NCBI GenBank assembly: GCA_038244055.1 | Contig: JBBRTW010000461.1 | Location: forward strand, 1 to 5,672 | Direction of reading: 5' to 3' | Length of the DNA stretch: 5,672 nucleotides | DNA from: DASPKW01 sp038244055 | GTDB lineage: Bacteria > Planctomycetota > Phycisphaerae > Tepidisphaerales > Tepidisphaeraceae | Shown here: piece by piece, positions 1 to 5,043 of the stretch | Layout of the letters: each line of letters opens with the position of its first letter | Position numbering within the stretch: the first letter of the stretch is position 1 | The notes under the pieces: generated by a model | What the model was told of the DNA's origin: nothing | The model's input: only the letters and a program-made list of their open reading frames with translations | Databases searched by the model: none | Made by a program: the position numbers and the translations under genes

Positions 1-134
1 CTCCACGCCCCGTACTTGTTGATCGCATCAATCGCATACTGCGAGCAACTCGGATGGAACCTGCACTGCCCCCCCAGCAGCCGCCCCAGCGTGGCGCGGT
101 AGAGGATCACGAACTGGATGAGGAGCCATTTCAT
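1..134 (-). CDS. yidD: Membrane protein insertion efficiency factor YidD, 5' part only
   Basis: Translating the minus strand from the ATG at 134-132 gives 44 residues that run off the left edge. They start MKWLLIQFVILYRATLG, a hydrophobic and amphipathic N-terminal helix, and continue with the family signature CRFHPSCSQYA (Cys24, Cys30) and AIDAINKYG, matching the YidD pattern CRFxPTCSxYxxEAIxxxG. YidD is a small (usually about 70-85 residues) inner-membrane-associated protein that assists YidC-dependent insertion of membrane proteins. The start is secure: an in-frame TGA lies five codons upstream (149-147) and no other start codon falls between. No convincing Shine-Dalgarno precedes it. In many bacteria yidD follows rnpA; here its upstream side is a repeat-rich intergenic region and a divergent gene, so rnpA is not its immediate upstream neighbour. 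The C-terminus and downstream neighbour are not visible. Confidence 0.9.
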   Translation of the reverse strand, partial: MKWLLIQFVILYRATLGRLLGGQCRFHPSCSQYAIDAINKYGAW

Positions 135-143
135 TGGGAAGGC

Positions 144-172
144 ATGTCAAAAGTAAAATGTCAAATGTCAAA
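144..172. repeat. Heptad repeat array, left arm of a perfect 29-bp inverted repeat
   Basis: The stretch reads as consecutive 7-mers: ATGTCAA, AAGTAAA, ATGTCAA, ATGTCAA, and then a decaying unit. It is exactly reverse-complementary to 244-272, giving a 29-bp perfect inverted repeat with a 71-nt spacer. It begins 10 bp upstream of the yidD start codon. Function is unknown. If transcribed through, the two arms could pair into a long AU-rich stem. Confidence 0.85.
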
Positions 173-243
173 TGTGGAAGAGGCAGGTAATGAACGCGAT
201 ATCGTCCGGCCTACATCCTACAGCCTATACCCTTCCTCCTCCC

Positions 244-272
244 TTTGACATTTGACATTTTACTTTTGACAT
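244..272. repeat. Heptad repeat array, right arm of the 29-bp inverted repeat
   Basis: This arm is built of TTTGACA, TTTGACA, TTTTACT and TTTGACA units and is the exact reverse complement of 144-172. It contains three TTGACA hexamers (245-250, 252-257, 266-271) that look like -35 boxes. No -10 box sits at normal spacing from any of them, so they are best read as a by-product of the repeat unit. Confidence 0.85.
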
Positions 273-310
273 AGAATCCCTTCTCCTCACTTTTGGTATT
301 CGATGGAATC

Positions 311-341
311 GCGTCAGCAGACGCGCCGGGCAAGCCCGGCG
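311..341. repeat. Two adjacent GC-rich hairpins in the hemQ upstream region
   Basis: GCGTC (311-315) pairs with GACGC (320-324) around AGCA. Directly after it, CGCCGGGC (324-331) and GCCCGGCG (334-341) form an 18-bp near-perfect palindrome around AA. GCGTCA (311-316) can alternatively pair with TGACGC (352-357), enclosing the second hairpin. No T-tract follows, so it is not a typical intrinsic terminator. It lies just upstream of the predicted hemQ promoter and could be a REP-like repeat or a regulatory structure; the sequence does not decide. Confidence 0.5.
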
Positions 342-350
342 GCTAACGGG

Positions 351-379
351 GTGACGCATCGCATTGGGGACGGTACAAT
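351..379 (+). promoter_or_regulatory. Candidate sigma70-type promoter for the hemQ-sagB operon
   Basis: GTGACG (351-356) as a weak -35 box (4 of 6 matches to TTGACA), a 17-bp spacer, and TACAAT (374-379) as a good -10 box. Transcription would begin near 386, giving a leader of about 40 nt with a Shine-Dalgarno at its end. It is assigned by spacing and consensus match only. Confidence 0.5.
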
Positions 380-414
380 GTTCATCGACAGAGGGGTCTA
401 TCCTTTTGCTGAGC

Positions 415-420
415 AAGGAG
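415..420 (+). promoter_or_regulatory. Shine-Dalgarno sequence deciding the hemQ start
   Basis: AAGGAG ends 7 nt before the ATG at 428, near-ideal spacing. An earlier ATG at 423 opens only a two-codon ORF (Met-Lys-stop) whose TGA overlaps the 428 ATG, so 428 is the real start. Confidence 0.8.
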
Positions 421-427
421 TAATGAA

Positions 428-1276
428 ATGAGTGAATCAACATCCGGCGGGTCTCATTCGGCGGGGGTCGCGGGTCACCCGGGGGCGGCGGGCGGTCGGC
501 CTGCGAGCACTATGCCCGGCGGCGCGCCGGCGGGGCAGCCTTCGGGCCAACCGGCGCCTTCGGGCCAACCTGCACCTTCGGGCGGGCCGGCCGTCCACCG
601 CCAGTTCGTCAGCTTCTCCTTCTGGAAACTCGACCCCGCCTTCCGCCGCCTCCCTAAAGAAGAGCAGGAGGCCGCCCGCGCGGAGTTCGCGGCCGTCATC
701 AATCAGCGCCAGCCCGGACTGATCTGCCTGACCTACAGCACCGTCGGCCTGCGCGCTGAAACCGATTTTCTCCTCTGGCGCATCAGCCTGAATTCCGATG
801 CCTTCGGCGCGCAGACCCAGGCGATGAACAAGACCCGCCTGGCCGGCTACCTCACCAACTCGCTCTCCTTCCTCTCCATGACCAAGCGCTCGATGTACGT
901 CGACAAGCTCGATCCTTTCCACACCGCCGAGAGCCGCACCCACATCATCCCCGGCAAGCGCAAGTACCTCTTCATCTATCCGTTCGTCAAAACCCGCGAC
1001 TGGTATCTCCTGCCCCTCGAAGAGCGCCAGGCGATCATGGATGTTCACATCAAGGTCGGCAATGAATTCCCCAGCGTGAAGCTGAATACGACCTATTCGT
1101 TCGGCCTGGACGATCAGGATTTCGTCGTGGCCTTCGAGAGCGAATCGCCGGGTGATTTCCTCGATCTGGTGATGAAACTGCGCGAGACCCAGAGCAGTAA
1201 ATACACGCAGCGCGATACGCCGATCATCACCTGCGTGCAGTTGCCGATGGAGAAAATTCTAGACCAACTGTTCTAG
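428..1276 (+). CDS. hemQ: Chlorite dismutase family protein, probable coproheme decarboxylase (HemQ/ChdC)
   Basis: A 282-residue protein. HemQ converts coproheme III to heme b by two oxidative decarboxylations, the last step of the coproporphyrin-dependent heme pathway, in the cytoplasm. Residues 1-57 are a Gly/Pro/Ala/Ser-rich, probably disordered leader. Residues 58-282 are the double ferredoxin-like Cld fold. By hand alignment, KYLFIYPFVKTRDWYLLPLEER (split: Tyr184 of YPFVK; DWYLLP after it) matches the HemQ YPMSK...NWYMLP region: Tyr184 fits the catalytic radical Tyr, Lys188 the propionate-binding Lys, and His207 in MDVH the proximal heme ligand. The distal Arg of true chlorite dismutases, 13 residues after that His, is Asn220 here (Leu219 if a one-residue gap is placed earlier), so chlorite dismutation is unlikely. 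GLDDQDFVVAFE (226-237) is also typical. The stop lies 2 nt before the next gene, so the two are co-transcribed. No other heme genes are visible, so pathway assignment rests on family alone. Confidence 0.85.
   Translation: MSESTSGGSHSAGVAGHPGAAGGRPASTMPGGAPAGQPSGQPAPSGQPAPSGGPAVHRQFVSFSFWKLDPAFRRLPKEEQEAARAEFAAVINQRQPGLICLTYSTVGLRAETDFLLWRISLNSDAFGAQTQAMNKTRLAGYLTNSLSFLSMTKRSMYVDKLDPFHTAESRTHIIPGKRKYLFIYPFVKTRDWYLLPLEERQAIMDVHIKVGNEFPSVKLNTTYSFGLDDQDFVVAFESESPGDFLDLVMKLRETQSSKYTQRDTPIITCVQLPMEKILDQLF
542..592 (+). repeat. 18-bp in-frame tandem repeat in the hemQ N-terminal leader
   Basis: Two full 18-bp units (542-559, 560-577) and a partial third (578-592) encode SGQPAP, SGQPAP and SGGPA (residues 39-55). 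It accounts for the low-complexity extension ahead of the Cld fold, and such slippage-prone repeats commonly vary in copy number between strains. Confidence 0.75.
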
Positions 1277-1278
1277 CA

Positions 1279-2934
1279 ATGGCATTACCGCGTCACATCA
1301 TGGAGCGGGTGGAGCGGGTGCATTCCTATCACCAGCGCTCCAAGACCGTCGCCATGGGAACGCGGCCCGCCCCGCCGGAGGATCCGGCCTATCGGCCGGG
1401 CGTGCGCATCTTCGCCGATTGCCCCAAAATCGCCCTGCCGACTTCACTGCTCGATGCCCCGACCGGCATGCTCACCGTGCTCAACTCGGGTCAGGAGGCG
1501 GTCCCCGACTCCATGCGCCTGCCCCCGCAGGACCTTAAAACCCTGGCGACCTGGCTCTATTACGCGGCCGGGGAAACCGTGCGGCCGGCTCCGAAGGATC
1601 GCACCAGCACGCCCAAGAAAATGCACGCCCGTCCCTTCCCCGATGGCGGCGAAATGCTCGCCGTCGAGATTTACGTCGCCGTCTTCGGAATGGCCGACCT
1701 CCCGGCCGGTCTCTACCATTTTTCCCCGCGCGAATTCTCCCTCCGCCGCCTGCGCGAAGGCGCGGCAGCCCTGCTCCAGCTCAAGAAGGGCCGCCCCGAT
1801 CTGGAGTTTCTCAAGACGCTTCCGGCCGCGATCCTGGTGGCCGGGAACTACTGGCGCGCCGCCTGGCGTTTCGGCCGGCGCGGTTACCGCACCATGCTCC
1901 TGGATGTGGGGCAGATGGTGCAGAATCTGGTCGCCGCGGGCGCGGGGCTGGGAATGCAGACGATGACCCGCCTGCGGATGAATGACTGGACCTCGCGCGA
2001 CCTGATCGGCATGAAGGATAATGAGCCGCTCGCCTCGGCCGAGAGCATTCACGCCATGGTCGCCTGGGCCGATCGGGCGCGAGCGCCGATCGAGCTTCCA
2101 CCCCGCGCGGCGGCCGGCAAAATGGCGGCCATCGCCCGATCTCCCCTGTCGGAAAAAGTGCTTACGGGAGATGCATGCGAGGAGCCGCTCTTCGTGCATC
2201 AGGATTGCGTCGCGCCGGGTGTCGCCGTCCAGCAGATCCGCCCGCCGATGACCGAACTCGGCCCCCTCCCGGCCACGCATTCGCCCGCGGCGATCGAGAT
2301 CGATCGCGATCCCGCCGGCGGCCTGCCCGTGCGCCAGGTCCTGCTCGAACGCCAGCCAGCCATCGGCCTGTCGCGCCAGGCGATCACGCGCGTGAACCTG
2401 CTGGCGATCAATCGGCTGGCCTTTCGCGGCGGCAGCTTTTTCCCCCTCTTCCCCGATGGCCCGCATCTGGCGACCGTCCGCCCATTCTGGATCGTGCAGG
2501 AAGTCAGCGGCCTGGAGACCGGTCTCTGGTATTACCATCCGCCGGCCGACAAATGGCACCAGCTTTCCAAAGGAACATTCCGGCGCGAAGCGAAATATAT
2601 CGCCGGGGATGTCTCCGCCTTCGGCGATGCCTCGGCCGTCTGCGTGCTCACGGCCAATACTCATACCCTGATGACCCAGGGCGGCCCGGATACCTACCGC
2701 CTCGCCAACATCGAAGCCGGCATCGCCGCCCAGCGCATGTACCTGGCGGCCACCAGCCTCGGCCTGGGATGCCTGGCCGTCCAGGATTTTTACGATGAAG
2801 ACGCCCGCGGATTTTTCGGCCTGGGCAAGACGGGCTGGGAGGCGATGTACATCGTGGCCATCGGCGTGCGGGCGGCCGGCGATGGCGGAAGGGAGGAAAG
2901 GGCGCGGGCGCTGGGGCAGGTGATTACTCGATGA
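1279..2934 (+). CDS. Tandem SagB/ThcOx-type nitroreductase-like dehydrogenase (two fused domains)
   Basis: A 551-residue protein with two nitroreductase-fold domains. Domain 1 (about 1-270) begins with the SagB-type opening VHSYHQRSKT (14-23) and IALP, then GLYHFSPREFSLRRL (144-158) and WRFGRRGYRTMLLDVG (196-211). Domain 2 (about 345-532) repeats the pattern: GLWYYHPPADKWHQL (415-429), DTYRLANIEAGIAAQRMYLAA (471-491; compare the helix after the motif in domain 1) and a hydrophobic last strand EAMYIVAIGVR. A linker with Cys300 and Cys310 joins them. Known relatives use FMN; SagB members oxidise azolines to azoles in thiazole/oxazole-modified peptide synthesis. The Lys-Tyr pair tied to that activity corresponds to Arg197-Phe198 in domain 1 and appears absent in domain 2 (MTQGG region), so azoline oxidation is doubtful. 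No YcaO or precursor gene is nearby. The substrate is unknown. No clear Shine-Dalgarno precedes 1279; translation is probably coupled to hemQ. Met8 (1300) is an alternative start. Confidence 0.8.
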   Translation: MALPRHIMERVERVHSYHQRSKTVAMGTRPAPPEDPAYRPGVRIFADCPKIALPTSLLDAPTGMLTVLNSGQEAVPDSMRLPPQDLKTLATWLYYAAGETVRPAPKDRTSTPKKMHARPFPDGGEMLAVEIYVAVFGMADLPAGLYHFSPREFSLRRLREGAAALLQLKKGRPDLEFLKTLPAAILVAGNYWRAAWRFGRRGYRTMLLDVGQMVQNLVAAGAGLGMQTMTRLRMNDWTSRDLIGMKDNEPLASAESIHAMVAWADRARAPIELPPRAAAGKMAAIARSPLSEKVLTGDACEEPLFVHQDCVAPGVAVQQIRPPMTELGPLPATHSPAAIEIDRDPAGGLPVRQVLLERQPAIGLSRQAITRVNLLAINRLAFRGGSFFPLFPDGPHLATVRPFWIVQEVSGLETGLWYYHPPADKWHQLSKGTFRREAKYIAGDVSAFGDASAVCVLTANTHTLMTQGGPDTYRLANIEAGIAAQRMYLAATSLGLGCLAVQDFYDEDARGFFGLGKTGWEAMYIVAIGVRAAGDGGREERARALGQVITR

Positions 2935-2968
2935 TGTCAAAAGGCAAAAGGCAAATGTCAAAAGTCGA
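2934..2968. repeat. Heptad repeat array after the SagB gene
   Basis: Five exact 7-bp steps: ATGTCAA, AAGGCAA, AAGGCAA, ATGTCAA, AAGTCGA. The first unit begins on the last base of the TGA stop codon. It is the same family as 144-172 and lies in the same orientation. It ends 9 bp before the TATAAT box of the next gene, so it fills most of the 55-bp gap. Confidence 0.8.
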
Positions 2969-2977
2969 GCATCAGGT

Positions 2978-2983
2978 TATAAT
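2978..2983 (+). promoter_or_regulatory. Consensus -10 box placed for a leaderless transcript of the Uma2 gene
   Basis: A perfect TATAAT ends 6 nt before the ATG at 2990. Bacterial transcription usually starts about 6-8 nt after the -10 box, so the mRNA would begin at or next to the start codon. No Shine-Dalgarno lies in between. The -35 position (around 2954-2960) falls within the heptad array and has no good match to TTGACA. Confidence 0.55.
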
Positions 2984-2989
2984 CAAACT

Positions 2990-3562
2990 ATGGGCTTAAG
3001 TGACGTCAGGACTTATCGATGGACGCTGGACCGCTATCTGGATATGGCGGAGACGGGCGTTCTGGCAAATGAGCGGGTTGAACTTATTGATGGGGAAATC
3101 ATTAAAATGGCGCCACAAAAGGACCCGCATTCGCTCTCGATCAGCAATGTCATTGAAGAACTGCTACCGATCTTTCCCCGCCCGCGATGGGTAAAATCCC
3201 AATCGACATTTCGACTCGGCGAACGCTCGGCACCCGAGCCGGATGTCATGGTCCTCCCCGAACGAAAGGATACGGGCAGAGCGCTCCATGACCTGCCCCT
3301 TCTTGTGGTCGAAGTATCGGACACGACGCTTGACTACGATCGCGGCCACAAAGCGAGCATGTACGCGGCCCGCGGCATCAAGGATTATTGGGTGGTCAAC
3401 ATCCCCGATGATCAGGTTGAGGTGCATCGCGCGCCGGTTAAAGATGCAACCGTGGCATTCAAATGGCGCTATTCCTCGATCACGATCCACCGTCGAGGAG
3501 ACAAACTTGAGCCCCTGAAGGCACCCGGACAATGGGTTGCCGCAGATCGCTTATTGCCGTGA
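2990..3562 (+). CDS. Uma2 family (DUF820) PD-(D/E)XK-like putative endonuclease
   Basis: A 190-residue protein, the usual length for the family. Motifs in order: WTLDRYLDMAE near the N-terminus, ERVELIDGEIIKMAP (28-42), HSLSISNVIEELL (47-59), EPDVMVLP (83-90), LLVVEVSDTT (104-113), DYDRGHKASMYAARGIKDYW (115-134, followed by VV). Asp85, Glu108 and Lys121 are the likely PD-(D/E)XK-type residues. The family has a restriction-endonuclease-like fold and is expanded in cyanobacteria, Chloroflexi and Planctomycetota, but its cellular role is largely unestablished and no cleavage target can be inferred. No methyltransferase or antitoxin partner is adjacent. Sampled 60-base lines are about 42-55% GC, whereas a line sampled in the SagB gene is 75%, which hints at a different history. 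It appears to be transcribed alone: heptad arrays flank it on both sides. Confidence 0.85.
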   Translation: MGLSDVRTYRWTLDRYLDMAETGVLANERVELIDGEIIKMAPQKDPHSLSISNVIEELLPIFPRPRWVKSQSTFRLGERSAPEPDVMVLPERKDTGRALHDLPLLVVEVSDTTLDYDRGHKASMYAARGIKDYWVVNIPDDQVEVHRAPVKDATVAFKWRYSSITIHRRGDKLEPLKAPGQWVAADRLLP

Positions 3563-3614
3563 TCGCCCGATCCCTGTATCGTTCCCGCAAGTCATTAACT
3601 TCCCACTAAAAGGC

Positions 3615-3643
3615 AATGGACGATTGACCATTGACCACGGACC
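3615..3643. repeat. Heptad repeat array upstream of sucC (variant unit)
   Basis: Units AATGGAC (3615-3621), then after one base ATTGACC (3623-3629), ATTGACC (3630-3636) and ACGGACC (3637-3643). On the minus strand the unit reads GTCAATG, sharing the GTCAA core and 7-bp period of the arrays at 144-172 and 2934-2968. It ends 6 bp before the sucC ATG, where a Shine-Dalgarno would be expected; only a weak GGA (3639-3641) is present. No convincing promoter was seen between 3563 and 3649. Confidence 0.7.
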
Positions 3644-3649
3644 CATCCC

Positions 3650-4825
3650 ATGAAGATTCACGAATACCAGGCCCGCAAGATTCTCTCCGATGCCGGAATC
3701 CCCGTTCCCCCGGCCGAAGTCGTCTTCACCCCCGACGAGGCGGCCATCGCCTTCAAAAAGTTCGGCGGGGCAATGTGCGTCGTCAAAGCCCAGGTCTACG
3801 CCGGCGGCCGCGGCAAGGCGGGCTTCGTCAAGCTCGTCAAGTCGGCCGATGAAGCCCTCGATGCCGCCAAGTTCATGCTGACCCACAAAATGGTCAGCGT
3901 CCAGACCGGTCCCGAAGGCGTGCCCGTTTCCGTGCTGCTCGTGGCCCCAGGCGTGGATATCGCCAAAGAATATTATCTGGGGATCACGGTCGATCGCACA
4001 CGCAATACGGTGACGCTCATCGCCTCGGCCGAGGGCGGCGTGGAGATCGAAGAAGTCGCCAAAAAGTCCCCGGAGAAAGTCCTGAAGGTGCCCCTGCATC
4101 CGACGCTGGGCATGCAGGGTTTCCAGGCGCGTCAGATCGCCTTCAAGCTCGGGTTTACCGACAAGATGGCCAATCAGGCCGCCTCGATCATGATGAACCT
4201 CGCCAAGGTGTTCAACCAGACCGATGCGGCCCTGGCCGAGATCAACCCTCTGGTGGTGACCAAACAGGGTCAGCTCATCGCCATCGATGCGAAGATTTCC
4301 TTCGATGACAACGCCATGTTCCGGCACAAGGACATCGAAGTTCTGGCCGATGAATCGCAGGAACGCCCGCTCGATGTCCGCGCCAAGAAGGCCAACCTGA
4401 ATTACATCAATCTCGATGGCAACATCGGCTGCCTGGTCAACGGCGCCGGCCTGGCGATGGCGACCATGGACATCATCAAGCTCCACGGCGGCGAGCCGGC
4501 CAATTTCCTGGATGTCGGCGGCGGCGTAACCTCCGAAGGCGCTACCGAAGCCTTCAACATCATCCTCTCGGACCCCAACGTGAAGGGCATTCTCGTCAAC
4601 ATCTTCGGCGGCATCGCCAAGTGCGATGTCATCGCCGAAGCGCTGGTCAAGGCCGGCACCGATCTTGGATTCAAGGTGCCCGTAGTCGTCCGCCTCGAGG
4701 GCACCAACGCCGACAAGGCAAGGGTGATTTTGGATCAGGCCAAGTCGAAACTGCCAACCCTGGTCAGCGCCACCGACCTGACCGATGCCGCCCAAAAGGT
4801 CGTCGGCGCGGTAAAAGCCGCCTGA
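3650..4825 (+). CDS. sucC: Succinyl-CoA synthetase (ADP-forming) subunit beta
   Basis: A 391-residue protein (the E. coli subunit is 388) in full-length register with SucC. It forms, with the alpha subunit SucD, the TCA-cycle enzyme that interconverts succinyl-CoA and succinate with nucleotide phosphorylation. The ATP-grasp part (1 to about 240) starts MKIHEYQARKILSDAGIPVP and has Lys46, GGRGKAG (52-58), ASAEGGVEIEEVA (125-137), and Glu197/Asn199 (AEINPLVV) and Asp213, at the same numbers as the E. coli catalytic and metal-binding residues. The CoA-ligase part contains LDGNIGCLVNGAGLAM (255-270), GGEPANFLDVGGG (280-292), LVNIFGGIAKCD (315-326) and VVVRLEGTN (345-353). All key motifs are intact. 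sucD usually follows directly; here an inverted repeat and an FHA gene follow, so the alpha subunit must be elsewhere. ATG at 3650 matches the family N-terminus although its ribosome binding site is weak. Confidence 0.97.
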   Translation: MKIHEYQARKILSDAGIPVPPAEVVFTPDEAAIAFKKFGGAMCVVKAQVYAGGRGKAGFVKLVKSADEALDAAKFMLTHKMVSVQTGPEGVPVSVLLVAPGVDIAKEYYLGITVDRTRNTVTLIASAEGGVEIEEVAKKSPEKVLKVPLHPTLGMQGFQARQIAFKLGFTDKMANQAASIMMNLAKVFNQTDAALAEINPLVVTKQGQLIAIDAKISFDDNAMFRHKDIEVLADESQERPLDVRAKKANLNYINLDGNIGCLVNGAGLAMATMDIIKLHGGEPANFLDVGGGVTSEGATEAFNIILSDPNVKGILVNIFGGIAKCDVIAEALVKAGTDLGFKVPVVVRLEGTNADKARVILDQAKSKLPTLVSATDLTDAAQKVVGAVKAA

Positions 4826-4830
4826 TCCGG

Positions 4831-4949
4831 TCCCCTCGCCTGTACTCGGGAGAGGGTTAGGGTGAGGGTCTTCGGTGGATTGCGATATAGTCCTGTTTTC
4901 GCTGCAAAAGACCCTCACCCCCGCCCTCTCCCGAGTACAGGAGAGGGGG
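4831..4949. repeat. Large imperfect inverted repeat of the CCCTCACCCC/CCCTCTCCC (REP-like) type
   Basis: The left arm (4831-4872) and right arm (4908-4949) are reverse complements over most of 42 bases: 18 bp (4839-4856 with 4924-4941) and 13 bp (4860-4872 with 4908-4920), separated by a 3-bp mismatch, with a 35-nt loop. The right arm also folds alone: CCCTCTCC (4924-4931) pairs with GGAGAGGG (4940-4947) around 8 nt; the left arm does so less perfectly. The sequence belongs to a widespread bacterial intergenic repeat type recognisable by its spurious translation 'PHPNPLPSTGEG'. It begins 5 bp after the sucC stop and could end transcription, though there is no T-tract. Confidence 0.8.
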
Positions 4950-4979
4950 TAAGACTCTCCACCAGCGTCGCGCCCAAAA

Positions 4980-4993
4980 TTTTCGCGCGAAAA
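4980..4993. promoter_or_regulatory. Perfect 14-bp palindrome, candidate operator of the FHA gene
   Basis: TTTTCGCGCGAAAA is fully self-complementary and lies 15 bp upstream of the -10-like box at 5009, across the expected -35 position. That placement would suit a repressor, or an activator replacing a missing -35. No known regulator is assigned. Confidence 0.35.
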
Positions 4994-5008
4994 ACGCCTC
5001 CCTTGATG

Positions 5009-5014
5009 TACAAT
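5009..5014 (+). promoter_or_regulatory. Candidate -10 box of the FHA gene
   Basis: TACAAT (5009-5014), the same hexamer as in the hemQ promoter, lies 29 bp before the ATG, and transcription would start near 5021. The -35 region has no match to TTGACA and is instead occupied by the palindrome at 4980-4993. Confidence 0.4.
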
Positions 5015-5030
5015 CGTTCTCCTAACCATC

Positions 5031-5037
5031 GAGAGGT
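5031..5037 (+). promoter_or_regulatory. Shine-Dalgarno sequence deciding the FHA gene start
   Basis: GAGAGGT with its AGAGG core at 5032-5036, 7 nt before the ATG at 5044. It supports initiation at 5044 rather than at a later codon. Confidence 0.7.
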
Positions 5038-5043
5038 ACTTCC

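Noticed and set aside
144..272. CRISPR array or insertion-sequence terminal inverted repeats
   Set aside because: The repeats are 7-bp tandem units without spacers, and the 71-bp interior is too small for a transposase gene and shows no target duplication.
244..300. Promoter using the TTGACA hexamers of the heptad array
   Set aside because: The TTGACA copies come from the repeat unit itself and no -10-like hexamer lies 16-18 bp downstream of any of them on the plus strand. Minus-strand copies at 144-172 also lack a matching -10 box ahead of yidD.
437..1048. 203-codon minus-strand frame and 96-codon plus-strand frame over hemQ
   Set aside because: Both are alternative frames of the hemQ gene with Arg/Gly-rich biased composition and no family motifs.
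428..1276. True chlorite dismutase
   Set aside because: The distal arginine needed for chlorite chemistry is absent from the expected position after the proximal His207 (Asn220 or Leu219 instead), while the HemQ-type Tyr184 and Lys188 are present.
1279..2934. Thiazole/oxazole-modified peptide biosynthesis cluster
   Set aside because: The SagB-like domains lack the Lys-Tyr pair and no YcaO cyclodehydratase, precursor peptide or transporter gene is present in the window.
1444..2961. 505-codon open frame on the minus strand
   Set aside because: It is antisense to the SagB-type gene, has no recognisable motifs and begins in the heptad repeat; it is a long open frame expected in GC-rich coding DNA.
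3551..5029. 492-codon open frame on the minus strand
   Set aside because: It is antisense to sucC, whose protein matches the family end to end. Its N-terminal part translates the REP-like repeat (PHPNPLPSTGEG) and its remainder mirrors GC-biased third positions of sucC.
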